DNA from: Neonectria sp. B-13 | Lineage: Eukaryota > Ascomycota > Sordariomycetes > Hypocreales > Nectriaceae | DNA length: 64,000 nt | Assembly (NCBI GenBank): GCA_002682825.1 | Contig: NOKP01000056.1 | Coordinates: 62,001-126,000 of the forward strand | Direction: 5' to 3' | Shown: one piece after another, positions 10,643 to 21,960 of the stretch | How positions within the stretch are numbered: the first letter of the stretch is position 1 | Layout of the letters: each line of letters begins with the position of its first letter | Notes under the pieces: model-generated | The model's input: only the letters and a program-made list of their open reading frames with translations | Databases searched by the model: none | Told to the model about the DNA's origin: nothing | Made by a program: the position numbers and the translations under genes

Positions 10643-11735
10643 TCACTCCGCTGACTTTGAATCAACTTCGTGGCTAGTCTGTGATATCTCCAAGGCCGGC
10701 TTCTGTGCTGGCGAGCGGTTGAGAAGAGGCTTCAGTCCGGGAAGGGCGACAACTGTAAGGGCGAGCGTGATCTCAACCATGCTAAGAGGGTCTACGGCGC
10801 AGACAGTTAGCTACAAGTTCTACTCTGACAAGCTTCCTTGCCCCTGGCACTCAAAAGAGAGGCTCGACTTACAAACGAGGTTTTCCTGTCCCGTGCCGAT
10901 TTTGAGACACGCAAAGCGAACGACGGTACTGAAAATGGTCAGGGTGCCGAGGACGAAGGTGAGGGTGAGGCCCTTGGATGGCTTGAGAACACCCTGGATC
11001 AACAGAATGGCTGGAAGGGCGTAAACTGGCAAACGCACTTGTTAGCTCGAGCCCGGCGTCTTTACAAAGGCAGCCTTACCAGCGAGATAGCAGGCCAAGT
11101 TCAGGGTAAAGTTGAGGATAAAAGGCTCGGGGGCGTAGAAGACGCTACAGGCGCCGTCCTCCTGCGACCACTGCACGGAGACGTCCTTGCCACAGAAGAA
11201 GGTGTCGTCCCATAGAATGGCCGTGTATGACGCGCACACAAACGCGGTGATGCCGTAGAGGACCCGTCGCATGCTCAGGCTGATATCAGGGAGGAAGTAA
11301 CCCCAGTAAAATGCGAGCATGCTCAGCTTGGGGAACACCATGCCGACATCGTAGAAGTAGTTGGAGGCGAACGATATCTTGCAGAGTCAACAGGGTGTTC
11401 TAACAGATGGTTGTACAGTTCAGCGGCGGGGATGTACTCCATACCTTGGAGAGCCTGACAGACGGCGCCCACTCATCCAGGACACCCATCTGGTAGGTCA
11501 AGGTATCGCAGATGATAAGGCCGAGTGCATCGACGGCCGAGGCGACGAGGAGCCAATCGGACCAGTCGAGTTTCTGGCGCAGGCAGAAGAGGCGCGTGTA
11601 GACGCGTAGGACGACGAAAACGTAGGCGACTGCAAGAAGAATCCATTCGGATATCTGGCTGTGGTGAGCGGGAGGAGGGGTTTCTCAGTGTGGGCAGCTT
11701 ACCATGCAGTCATCGCCGTCGATAAAATACGCCAT
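10643..11735 (-). CDS. Rhodopsin-domain (SAT4-like) integral membrane protein A
   Basis: Five exons (11735-11703, 11654-11445, 11377-11080, 11025-10873, 10791-10643) join in phase to 280 residues starting MAYFIDGDDCM. The protein has hydrophobic helices such as ILLAVAYVFVVLRVYT and a conserved block NYFYDVGMVFPKLSMLAFYW typical of the fungal rhodopsin-domain family of seven-helix plasma-membrane proteins (also called SAT4 or PTH11-like). Family members are thought to sense or respond to surfaces and nutrients, but most are uncharacterised. The short N-terminal exon and intron positions match the neighbouring paralogue at 12.8-14.05 kb on the same strand, so the two arose by duplication. The tail is short and polar, and no intact ligand-binding module is visible. 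Confidence 0.85.
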
Positions 11736-12813
11736 GGTGCTGAAGTGTCTCGGGGGTTTAGGATTGTGAAGGCACGGGTTGTCAGCATGTTTGACCCAAA
11801 AGACCCGAGGTTATATACCGCCGCAACGGCCGCAGAAGACACTCAACCAACAACCTTACGGAGATTACGTATCAACAAGGTCTTCATCAGCGCCGATCCG
11901 GGTACAGACAGGCCCCCCTTGCTGCTCAGGCCAGTCTTTGAGCCGGTAGATTCACGAGAACTACTCTGGACTGCGAACACCCCCGTCCTGTCGTTGCTTT
12001 TTTCCTCGGGATTTGCCGGCATGTTTAGCCACAGCGTTGCAATAGCAAGGCCATAATGCAAAGGATGGTCGGCCCACAGCCCTGGATTGATCAAGGGAAC
12101 CTGGGCCTTGCATAAGCGTGTTTCCTAATGGAGGGTGTTGGGGTCGAGCAGGGGAGGCGGAGGTAGCATCCGGAGGGCTTGTCGTAATTTTCCCCGTCTT
12201 GTTGGTCCAGCGGTTGCTTCGAGTGCGCACGAAAATTGTATGAAATTCCGGTGACATCGACCTGTGCCGCTGAGCTGCGTCTACCGTCACCAGTTAGTAA
12301 GGGTACTTATGGTATCACCACCTGCTCAATTTCTTTCCTTTTTTTTCAGGAGGGTGTTGCAGCTACAGTCATCGACCCAGTTCTTATCCGTACAGACTGT
12401 GCTATCTTTGCTAAATCTTCTCAAGTCGTCTCAGATGTCTGCAGTGCGCTGGGATGTGTTACGAGTGTCCAAATCGTGCTCCATCATGCAAACAAACCAA
12501 CTTCTTCTGGATCTTATTTCACCAGGGGTCTAAAACCACTTCGTCTTGTATGCGAGTGTGGATGCTTGGTCTTGGAGTACCAAGAGTGATCAAGCCAACT
12601 CCCGTATCCCTCCTGTTGTAAGCCACGGCAGCAATGGGCGTTATTCTTCTACTTCCACTGACTGTAACGCGAGTTTTATTTTCCCTCTACAAAGCACCTT
12701 CTAGTGTAGCTACATATCCCTCCTCAGATCTCCAGGAAATGTACAAATGGCACCGTCTCGGTATCTAGCTGTCCGCTCCGTCAAGGGCGTGTTGCTTCTG
12801 GCTCAGCCCAATG
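11736..12813. other. Spacer between the two membrane-protein paralogues
   Basis: Just over 1 kb. It must contain the promoter of gene A and the 3' region of gene B. Open frames of 80-110 codons occur on both strands, but none resembles a known protein or fits a spliced gene. Confidence 0.4.
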
Positions 12814-14050
12814 TTAAGCCATGTCCTCGCGCCGCACAGAAGTTATGCTGAGACGTTGCGTCTTGTAAATGGCATCTGTTCGCCGCATGCCATGTAGTTC
12901 CACCTCGCTGCCAGATTCCTCGACGGTCGTGACCCTCGTACCGGCAGCGTACATGTCCCGTCCGGACGACAACTTGATGTGGCTCGTCCCCGGGCCATAG
13001 GTATTGTACGTATTGCTTCGAGATGTATTGGCCGATATGCCGCGTTTTGAAGTGCTGGGCTCGCCCCGACGGAGCAGCGATTTGAGGGCGGGCAGACAGA
13101 CGACTACTATGGCGGCAACCATTTCCACCATGGACAATACGTCTAGCTCTAGTTAGCTTGCGAATGTCAAACCTCCATGTGCTGCAGCAACGTACAAACA
13201 TTGGTCCATGCGTGAATGGCTTGCATCGTGGCAAACCGAACGACGCCGGCAGATACCGTGATGATACCCAAAGAGAAGGTGGCTACGAGACCGATCATAT
13301 ACCGCCTGCTGATTCGGAGGCCACGCAGGAGAAAGAAGGGAATGGAAAAGACTGCGCTCACGTCAGTGGCCGGCAACTCAGCAAATCAAGCCAACACGTC
13401 GTCAACATACTGAATAGATCAGCCGTCATGTTCAATGCCCAGTCAATTCGTGTTATGTTCATCGAGGAAAAGCTGCTGCATGAGCCCTCGGGATCCCAGT
13501 TGACCGGGACATTGGAGCCACACCAGAAGGTGTCCACACAGCAAGTCGTAATGGCGAAAAGCACTGTCACGCCTGTCGTGGCATGGAGATACTTGCGCAG
13601 CTTTGGCATCGTTGGAGGAATCAGGCGGTAGTAGAAGGCCAGCAGGGCCAATTTGGGGAAATAGATGCCCGTGTCGTAAAAGTAGTTGCCGGCAAAGGCA
13701 ATCTTCATACTGGCTATTTCATCTGCCATGGGCGTTGGTGGTGCATCGGGATCGTACTCGTCCATACCGCCGAGGTTGTACGTCATGGTGTCGGTCGCCA
13801 ACAGAGCTACCGCGTCGAGAACCGAGACGACGAGCAGCCAGTCGCTGACGGTAAGCCGTGTTCGCTGAAGCACCAGCCGGAGGAACAGACGTAACGATGT
13901 CAGAACGACGGCAAGAGCCAGAAGCGTAGCTTCGACAGGCTGGGAGATGCTGCCGCGTCAGTCTCGGGACTGCACTGGTCATGCTTGTTGAGTATTGCAC
14001 CAGAGCAAGTTACGTACCACGACGGCTGCCTTGTCGATTCCGCCTGACAT
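12814..14050 (-). CDS. Rhodopsin-domain (SAT4-like) integral membrane protein B
   Basis: Four exons (14050-14018, 13939-13411, 13351-13196, 13142-12814) join in phase to 348 residues starting MSGGIDKAAVV. Helices are visible at TLLALAVVLTSLRLFLRLVL and at the DWLLVVSVLDAVALLA segment, and the family block NYFYDTGIYFPKLALLAFYY is present. It shares with protein A the 11-codon first exon, the block before LAFYY, a cysteine/tryptophan motif (DTFWCG versus DTFFCG) and the final membrane segment followed by LSMVEM versus LSMVEI. The C-terminal cytoplasmic tail is longer and rich in serine, threonine and arginine. Fungal rhodopsin-domain proteins are plasma-membrane proteins, mostly of unknown role. 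Confidence 0.87.
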
Positions 14051-15534
14051 GGTGATGCGGGTGAGGGGGTTGTGAAAAAAGGAACAGACGTTGTATGCCG
14101 TGGAGCTACACTCCTAAAGAAGGTTGACCATGTTTCTCATGCCTAAGTTGAGCAACAGACGGGCTGTCAGAAGCAACATGTTATATGGGAACCCGCTTCA
14201 GGTACGGAAAGTATCAGTTACGGAAAGCATCAGGTACGGAATAGACGGGTGGCGTATTTTCGGCTTCGCTAAAGTTCAAATTGCTTTGTGCAGTTGGTTC
14301 TGCATTTTAGCGTTGCAATGCACCTCCAACGGTGGGCTTGCATCCGAAGGTGTTGGCTGCAGCATCAGCAGCAAGGGTGTATGCAGGGAGGGGTCGGGGG
14401 TTCACGGCTCGCAGGTGGCCTGATGCTGGATCATTCCTGCATGACGAGTGACATTTTCCGTGCCGCTGTGTTTTGCAATGAGATTGCGTCTCTTCGAGAG
14501 GTGCTTGAAGGCTGGAGGCGCAGCTCTTGGGCACAGATCCAGATGTCGGCATGGTTCCGAAAGAAGTGGGACAGTACCTGAAAATAAATACTTTAAACCT
14601 TTTCCCTCCCTCTCGCTTTTAGCAGCCAGACCAGGCATCTCAGTATTTCACCTTAGCATGCTGTGGCACATCGCAGCAAAGAGGAATCCTGAATCTTGCA
14701 ACATGCCCATCTTACGACGTCTCATCAAATCAAAGGGTCAGATAAAAGGACCGCAACAACGGCGGGAGCTGTGATTTATTTCGAGGGTTGAGAATTTCTG
14801 GAAGAGGAAAGAGCCAAATTCCAGGTCGGTCGTATTATAGCTGGTCCGGGCCGTGTTTCCGAAACACCAAGGGCGTCGATCATTTTGAATAGTATACATG
14901 CATTGCGTCTGAGCTACAGGCTGAATAATCCCGAGCAGGCTCTGAAACAAATGGCTAAAATGATCGATGCGTAAAGTTCAAATCTAGATAATACATAGAG
15001 TCGGCTTAACCATCCAGAGATGTACAAAGACAGAATCATAAAGAAAAGAATGACTAAAGAAATTAACAACTTGTTGGCAATATGGGCTGATGGATCTGGT
15101 CCAGCTGACATTGTATACACTGAACTTTGGATGTATAAACCCTCTTATAGCTGTAGCACAGAGTGAACATCCCCTCTTATAGCTATAGGATTAAGTTAAT
15201 ATTTTCTTTATTTAAAACCTTATTTAAAGAAAAGTTATACTAATAATTATAAAGAATTAACTATATTTAAATATCTATTTATTAAGAGCTTAATCTTTTT
15301 ACATTTTATTTAACATTTTATATAATACTATAACTATACTATTAATTATTAAAATAACAACTTTCTTTCAAATCGCACTATAGCTTGGCAGGCCCTTACT
15401 AAGCGATATATATAGGATTTTATACAACCTATATAGCCTATAGATCTCAGTATTATGCTAAGTGATACAGATGCAACCTACGCACTCAATTAGTTAACAC
15501 ACTTCAATCAGAGCTGCAACTTCGCCATCTCAAC
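14051..15534. other. Gene-free spacer with an AT-rich tract
   Basis: The first kilobase has ordinary composition with no recognisable gene. From about 15130 to 15480 it becomes very AT-rich, with RIP-like TA enrichment. A short repeated phrase (CTCTTATAGCTGTAG near 15142, CTCTTATAGCTATAG near 15174) starts the AT-rich part. Confidence 0.45.
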
Positions 15535-17129
15535 TTACCAGTCGTCTTGAAATGTCGATGCTTCGCACATACTTGCAACCTCCACCACTTGTGGCATGTT
15601 CAGATCTCTCCCGAGCTCATTTAGGCAAGCAAGAGCATAAGTCTTAGCTAACTGAGAGCACGGCGTAAGCTTCTGTAGCAGGAACAGCGGCCAGACCAGG
15701 GTCCTCGCTGCTGGATGAATATTTCTCTCAGCTCCCCGTTGTTCCACGAACTCTGGTATGCTCGCGAGCACATCAGTGGCCATGAGCTCTAAATTTCTTA
15801 CCGCCATTGCTTGAATGCCTGTGAAACAAGAGCAGTTGCAAAGAGGCCCACACAAAGGTGCTGGGTAGACATCGTTACAGTGTTCATCTTCAAGGCCGAT
15901 TAAAGCACTATCCCAGATCAGGGAGTTAAGAAACATTCGTATCATCCGTATCGCGTTCCAGAATTTGGCGACTCGGTGACTAGGATAGCGATGAGCGATT
16001 CCGAGGTACGCCCAAGAGGGTGTGTCTCCCTTCTCTCTGATAGTATATCGCAGTCCTTCTTCGAAGCTGGCTATAAAGTCGACTGCTTCCTGGTCGATGA
16101 TCGCAGCCTCGGATATGAATTGTGTTCCTGGACACTCTTCGGCCCGAGCCCTAATACTAGCAGCCCGGTCTACTATTGGCCCGAGTCGGAGAGCTGGATC
16201 TTTAGCGTTGAGAAACTCCATTGCCTCGTCGGTCAAGGTTAAAAACTCGGTTGGAACGGCTACAGATCTCTGGAGGCAACTAGTCCGGATGTTTGTGATA
16301 GCCTGGCTAAAGAGCTGGCTAGAAACCTTTGACCGAAACTGCTTTGAACCTCTCAGTCGCAATAGTTGTACCGCGCCAAGTGTGTGGGCCGTCCAGCTCT
16401 CGGGTGACTGCTGCCCTCGGAAGACTGTGGCTTCGAACAGACCCAATAGGAGCACCGCGGCAAGGGTTGTATCAAGGACGGCATCTTCAGGAGATGCTAG
16501 CAAGACATTCGTTTGAAGCAAAGCCACGGCATAGTTAAACCTCGCTGTCTTCAGATAGCTGGGATGTCGAACTCTCAGCGCAAAAGTAGCAAATGACGCA
16601 GCCTTCGTAGCTGATGATAGGGCGTCGTGCTTGATGGTCAAGTTACTCTTGTAGAGATCTGGTAGGTATCCCTCGAATGGAGAGGTGATGATGAAAGAGT
16701 TCATGAAGTAGGCTAGTGCAGTATGCTCGGGGGCAATTGTGACTTGGGGCCTGAGGGAGAGGACTGTCCTGTACTGCACGGGATCTTGCGCCTCGCGAGT
16801 GTCGGCGAGCTCGGGACTATGATTCAACTCGAAGGATGATACACTAGAACTCGGCGTGGTAGCATATGTCTTCTTCTTGGCGTTCTTCACCCGGGACATA
16901 GTGCGAACAGTTTCGTCCCTGAAGCGCACTTGCGAGGGATCCCTATAACCTGGGCATGGGATCTTCTTACGGCCGCATTGCCCACATGCAGGCACGGCCC
17001 GATCGCACTGCCAAGAGTGATGATTAAAAAATCTGTCTATGATAGGAAGTCATTACCAACAGTGCTCACCTTCAATCGCCCCTGTCGACAGGGCTCACAG
17101 GCAGTGGAAGGTCGCCCACTAAAGACCAT
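15535..17129 (-). CDS. Zn2Cys6 transcription factor
   Basis: Two exons, 17129-17070 and 17007-15535, separated by a 62-bp intron that splits the zinc cluster, give 510 residues. The joined N-terminus shows CEPCRQGRLKC, a six-residue loop, then CGQC and IPC, that is CX2CX6CX6CX2CX6C, the fungal binuclear zinc cluster that binds CGG triplets. A basic linker (RVKNAKKKTY) and a long helical domain follow, with the usual regulator composition. The first exon supplies only 20 residues (MVFSGRPSTACEPCRQGRLK); without it the finger would be incomplete, which fixes the start. The frame is intact. The DUF7702-like gene lies 270 bp upstream in the same orientation, a possible but unproved target. Confidence 0.9.
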
Positions 17130-17402
17130 CTCGATTTATTACAAAGGATACGAGTTTAAAACGAAGTAACTTGTCTTATCTCCGTATGAGTTCCAAACAA
17201 TAAATATCTTGCGAATACTGATGAAGTGAAGATCAGTATTTTTATTGCACATGAGCATCTTGTGGGAGGCAGCCTGTGAGAATGCCGTGTTGCCCGTCTT
17301 GCCGTGTATCCGGGATGTTGCGTTAGCGTCGAAATGCCCACCATAAGAGGAATAGCGTCACGTTTGATCTCTGTCTCGCTCCTCAATCTGATTCCTCCCT
17401 TC

Positions 17403-18443
17403 TCAAACATCATGTGCCGGCCACTGTTGTTGGAGCTGAACACCCGGCTCGTCTTCCTCGTCATCCTCTTTGCGAAACAAAGAAACCCCGGCAGAGATTG
17501 CCATTGATACCAGACCCAGCTTGCCTCCACCAAAGTCACCCCTGCTAGCCTTATACGCAAACATCTCCTTCTTGCTCCGCTTTGTCCCGTCTTCGTTTTC
17601 CGGAACCGCCTTGTGTGTGACGCCGGCCCATAGGTACAGGGACACGACTATCATTTCCTCAATTTTAGCCATGAAAAGCTCCGTTAGGACTGATGACGTC
17701 GATGACTTCGCAGCTGATGCCTGAAAAGAGCTGGAGAAGATCAAAAGTAACGAATGGATGAGGCGGATGAGAAGGAATGGAAGCGATGCCACTATGACAG
17801 CCAGCAATTTACCCTCTCCGCGGCACCGTGTCATATGACGGACCATGGCAGCTCCCGCGGCAAGAAGACCGAGAAGTATGAGTACAATCAGGAAGAGTAT
17901 CACTCCTGCTTTAACAGTGCCTTCATTGTCGATATCGGCTGGGGTATCTGCCGAGACTGCCCCGACAATACAGAGAATGAGGGCGACGGCGGCGGGGGTT
18001 TGCACGGCTTTAACGACGACGAGCCCGAAGATGCTGCTCCATGGCTTATCAAGGATGGAGTAATGTCTATTCACCAGCCATTATCAGCTTAACTCTCATT
18101 GACAGTGGGAGCCTCTCGCTTCTTCGCCATTGCAAGAGAACAGAGAGGCTAGGCTTGCTTACACTCGAGATAGAATGCCCAAAGACGCCAACAATAGGGG
18201 CGATAGGCCCAAGAACCCAGTTATCGTTGCGATAGTCACGGGTGTGTCCGACCTAGATGCAGCCGTTGCAATCTGTGCAGAGCAGCTGACAATTCGAATG
18301 GCGCTGAAGATGGCTAGAAAGATCCAGCCCGAGGCTTTCGCGAATCCGTGGCGCGCGCATACCCAGATGCCGGCAACAAGAGCAGGAACATAAAATATGA
18401 GTTCCCATATGGCAAGCCCATCGGTGAGGGTAATGTGACCCAT
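17403..18443 (-). CDS. DUF7702-like fungal integral membrane protein
   Basis: Two exons (18443-18163 and 18066-17403) with a 96-bp intron give 314 residues. The start MGHITLTDGLAIWELIFYVP and the block GWIFLAIFSAIRIVS match an uncharacterised fungal seven-helix family that I recall as DUF7702. Further helices include VALILCIVGAV, VILFLIVLILLGLLAAGAAM and LLAVIVASLPFLLIRLIHSL. The C-terminal third is polar, with an acidic run KEDDEEDE. No enzymatic motif is visible and no function is known to me. The gene is undamaged. The nearest same-strand neighbour is the Zn2Cys6 regulator downstream. Confidence 0.87.
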
Positions 18444-18799
18444 TGTGTTTTTGCAGTTCGTTTGAGGAGCTTTGTAGTGTTTAGTCGCTGATATAGAGTG
18501 GTCTGGCTTTGGTGAGATGGGAGTGGTCTGCTATAGCAGAAAAGAATACATATGATCGAAAGTTCTATCAAAGACATTCTGCGTTATATACCTGAATAAA
18601 ATAGCCCAAGTCAGCTTCTCCTATGTTGTTGTTGTCGAAATACATTCCCAAATAGGTAAACGTTGAGTCCTCAGCCCTAAAGAGCTCACTACCCCTGCCA
18701 GGTTGCACAGCCCGAAGACACACACCCCGACCTTGACGGCTGTATTGACTTAACGATTACCTGTTTAGGAATATGTATCAACAAACTCATTTACACTGC
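18444..18799. other. Upstream region of the DUF7702-like gene
   Basis: About 350 bp with no gene. It presumably carries the promoter of the membrane-protein gene starting at 18443. No motif stands out. Confidence 0.4.
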
Positions 18800-19260
18800 T
18801 CAATTGGCCACGTGACATAAGGCTTCAGCCTGGTTCCAGTTGTGGGCGAACCGGTGAAGTTCCTCGGACAGACCGCCCGGCCAGCCAGTTATAGGCTGTA
18901 GACTCAGATTCATGCCACTGAACGTATCAATCATCCTATGTCTAGTTTTGAGGTCCGCCCACCACTCCTTCTCTTTCATACTAGTGAAGGTCTTTGTAAA
19001 TGCCAGGAGTATATCGGCCACCAACTCCCTCAACGAAACCCTCTGAGCAACGCCTGTGCAGAAGCTGACCCTAACGCCCCAGTAGAAGTCAAAAAAGGAT
19101 ATTAGCACGTAGTTATCGCTCTTAAGATTCTTGATCTTGATAGTCTTTCTCTACTGCTTTGCCCAAACTTTGTTGACTGTAACGGCCAAGTGATCTAGGC
19201 CACTCTAGATCCTAAGGTAGTTCTCAATAGTCTCAAAGTAAAACCAATACACTCCAAGCT
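18800..19260 (-). pseudogene. Unidentified decayed coding fragment
   Basis: The minus strand reads through LGKLEELGVYWFYFETIENY and LDHLAVTVNKVWAK with two TAG codons at likely glutamine positions, then continues open to 18800 (SFFDFYWGVRVSFCTGVAQR ... EWWADLKTRH). The composition is that of a real soluble protein and the stops are RIP-like, so this is probably the end of an inactivated gene. I do not recognise the family. Upstream sequence to about 19550 may be further coding relic in other frames. Confidence 0.4.
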
Positions 19261-19583
19261 CCTCTAATTTGCCCAACAAAACTTTCCAGCATTATTCTTC
19301 GTCATTACTATAGTTAGTATTAACCTTAACTAAGCTTCCAATAACAATTTTATTCCTAAGGCCTAAAGAGTATAATACATCCAACAGCCTTAAGTCATAC
19401 CAGCAAGGCAGGTAAGTTCAACAAGGCTAGCCGTAATATAGACATTAACTTTAGCTGACGTCTCCATGCCAAGAAGTACGATCCACTGCAGTAGGGTGTC
19501 AAGGAGGAACAGTCGAATGCTACCTACGTGAGCCTAGATAGTCCCATCTTGGCGTCTCGGTCATTTCGCGGATGTGCAAATTT
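19261..19583. other. No clear gene
   Basis: Probably more of the decayed coding sequence on the left, but the frames are too broken to follow. Confidence 0.3.
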
Positions 19584-19657
19584 GAGGATGGGTATTTAGA
19601 GGATGGGCATCTATGGGATGGTCATTTGGGGGATGGCATTCGGGGGATGGGTATTTG
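19584..19657. repeat. Short minisatellite, about five 15-bp units
   Basis: Five imperfect 14-15 bp units of the type GAGGATGGGTATTTA follow one another with a few substitutions and one deletion. They lie between a decayed gene and a MITE-like element. No coding role is visible. Confidence 0.75.
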
Positions 19658-19772
19658 GGCATGCTACGGCATGCTGAACTGGGAGTGACTGGGGAACTGA
19701 TGTTTCCTGTGGTCTGATAAATACCATTCCAGTATTACATATTACAGCAGAGAGGTGCCAGGTATGAACACC

Positions 19773-19919
19773 GTTTCCTGGAACCCGCTTTCTGTCTCTA
19801 ATGCAGTGATGTAATTAACCGGGGCGATTAATTACCGATTCAATGAATCTGAATCCTAGGCTAGGATTAATTATCTGAATCAAGGTCGGCCTGGAGACAG
19901 AAAGAGGCTTCCAGGAAAC
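19773..19919. mobile_element. MITE-like inverted-repeat element
   Basis: Arms of 26 bp at 19773-19798 and 19894-19919 are inverted copies with 24 of 26 matches, starting GTTTCCTGGAA. The 147-bp unit has no coding capacity, and its centre contains a smaller palindrome (AATCCTAG...CTAGGATT near 19850-19867). Such short non-coding units with terminal inverted repeats are usually non-autonomous DNA transposons. No target duplication was identified and no second copy was seen in the window, so it could instead be a simple hairpin-forming sequence. Confidence 0.5.
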
Positions 19920-20614
19920 TGTAAGTTTCAATGATTAAAAATGGAGACAGAACCCCAGACCTAGATGTTCCATGAGGCTTTCCTGTCTGCTGGTGCCTTG
20001 TTACATGTGCACGTGGTTCAGCGGTGTCTATTGCTGCCTAGTCTAGTTGTGTGCACATTAAATAGCAGTCATCATCCCAAACTAATAGCTAGGCAATTTG
20101 ACTATTTATCAATCATCTAATCTAACAGAACGAGATACTACAAGGTAGGCCGTCAATAAGCACTCTATAATTTCTGAGCCAAGACTTTTTTAATGAGTCA
20201 ACGCCTTTCCTACCTAACCCCCGTATCTCAATATGAGGTGATAGGCGAGAAAGGGGAAATTTGGGTCTGCATCCCCCCTCCCCTCTTCGCCCACGCGTTT
20301 CCTCTTTTTGGTTTTGCGCTGCTCCCGTTCCGCTTGTGCAGAACCCTCAAATTCTGTAGGAGGATCAAGTGATGTACAGATTCTCTAACCAACAGAGAAC
20401 TGGTCTCGCCTTTTCTCAGTCAATCTTCCTACTGCATGAACTCACGTCATGATCAAGAAATTTAGGTACCTCCCTACTTAGATGGTTCTTAAAGTACCGC
20501 TTTCATATGTAAAACTCACGATTGCATCTTGTCTACTTTATTTCCATTGATTTCGCTCAAGATTGATAGTACTATCGTTACAACTGTTCAACAAGCGCTA
20601 GGTTCCTTATCATC
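19920..20614. other. No supported gene
   Basis: About 700 bp of ordinary composition. Nothing recognisable on either strand apart from the 3' flank of the HET fragment on the right. Confidence 0.4.
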
Positions 20615-21340
20615 TCATTGCAGTTTGAAAATTCGATGGCTTTCAAAATCTCCTGTTACCAATTCACCGTTCATTATCCCATGAACATAACTAGTAGTCT
20701 ATCAGCCACATGTTTTGTCACGTCAGTATATTGAACTTACCATTCGCCAACCATCCGGAAGATGTTCTTGGCCTGCCTTCTGAGAACATATGGCACTTCT
20801 CCTCCAAGTAAAACACTAATCAAGTCCCCCTTTCTAGAGGTCGCCGGTAGGAGGCAGAAGTAACCATTTTCACTTATACAGAATCTTCTTCCATATACGC
20901 AGAGTCCCCGTCTCATAGCTCTGAGTACTTTCTGCTCCTCATCGGCTGTTTTGGGAGGGATATATATTGCTGTCGATGAAAGCCGCTTAGCCGGAACCCA
21001 TCCAGCATTATCTTTGAAGTGAAGCCCCTCCAGCTCCCGGTCAGTTAGAATCGTTCTCCAAAAAGCATCCTCCTTCTCCAAACGCGTATCGTATGGCTCG
21101 GATGGCGTAGCAAATGCCATGTTCTTCCATTGGGTGAAAATGGGTTCTGTTGGACAGCCACTAAGATTGATTTGGTCCGGTAATGGAAAGATGTGTCCGC
21201 GTTGGCCCACTACATCAAAAATCAGGCCCCTGACTACCAGTGTGCGATCATTATCTTCAAACTGGAGAGAAACCAGCGATCTAGAACGATCAGATCCAGC
21301 AGCTGAGAAAATCCGCTGGCGTTCCCCTCTTTCCGCATTT
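20615..21340 (-). pseudogene. HET-family protein, C-terminal fragment
   Basis: The minus strand reads from about 21340 (IFSAAGSDRSRSLVSLQFED) through YGRRFCISENGYFCLLP, then KGDLISVLLGGEVPYVLRR. After a short intron (donor at 20742, acceptor near 20692) it continues as YVHGIMNGELV and stops at 20615-20617. This order, a 'GRRF-xT-GY-GL-P' strand, a 'GDxIxVLxGGxxPxVLR' motif and CYVHGIMxGE, is the conserved C-terminal part of HET-domain proteins. The N-terminal HET domain is missing, replaced upstream by a helicase fragment, so the gene is truncated. The remaining piece is undamaged and still has a functional-looking splice site. It does not overlap the HET piece at 3.4 kb in coverage. Confidence 0.85.
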
Positions 21341-21344
21341 GGTA

Positions 21345-21960
21345 TAGTGGGTATATTCGTTCACCCTATCTTTGGTAGCGTATACCCGTAAGGCGTTGGC
21401 AAACCTCGCAATCTCACGATCGTCTAGCTGTGCCTGCACGCGAGTGGACAGGAGCTTCCAGGACTCGATAGATAGTTGGAGAAGCCGCAATTCCCCAAGA
21501 GCTGTGCGAAACGCCGCCTGATCGTTGCCGCACTGCCGCTGAACAATCTTCAAGAATACGGTTTTATCGATTCGCATATACGCGTTCCTGCCCTTGATCT
21601 CTACCCCCTGCACCTCTTTATCGTAATAGAGTGGCTTCTGTAGCACAGGGGGTAGTTGAAAGAAATCGCCCACCAACAGGATGTTCAGGCCGCCGAAGAA
21701 CTCTTCATTCCTACTCAGGAACACCTCGCGGAGACGGTCATCAATCCACGATAGCTGACGCAGTCCTAGCATGCTCTTCTCATCGATGATCAGGTACTTG
21801 ATATCCTTCAGCTTCTTCTGGAGCTGGGCCTTATTAATCGGCGACAGGGGCTTGAAGTCCTTATTGATTGGGAGGTGCAACAGGGAGTGCAAGGTAGTGC
21901 CCGATATCTGGTTTCCCGCGACGCCCGTGGGCGCGGCACGCCAAACATAGATCAACGGCA
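21345..21960 (-). pseudogene. PIF1-like helicase fragment (probable Helitron relic)
   Basis: A minus-strand open segment with helicase motifs in order: RAAPTGVAGNQISGTTLHSL (motif Ia region), YLIIDEKSMLG (Walker B, DExSM) and ILLVGDFFQLPPV (motif III). This is the PIF1 family; in fungi many such copies belong to Helitron rolling-circle transposons, whose Rep domain would be upstream. The Walker A loop and everything before it are absent, replaced by a copia fragment at about 21950. The C-terminal motifs are also missing where the sequence passes into the HET fragment near 21340. The retained piece is open for about 200 codons, so the truncations were structural and not RIP-driven. Confidence 0.8.
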
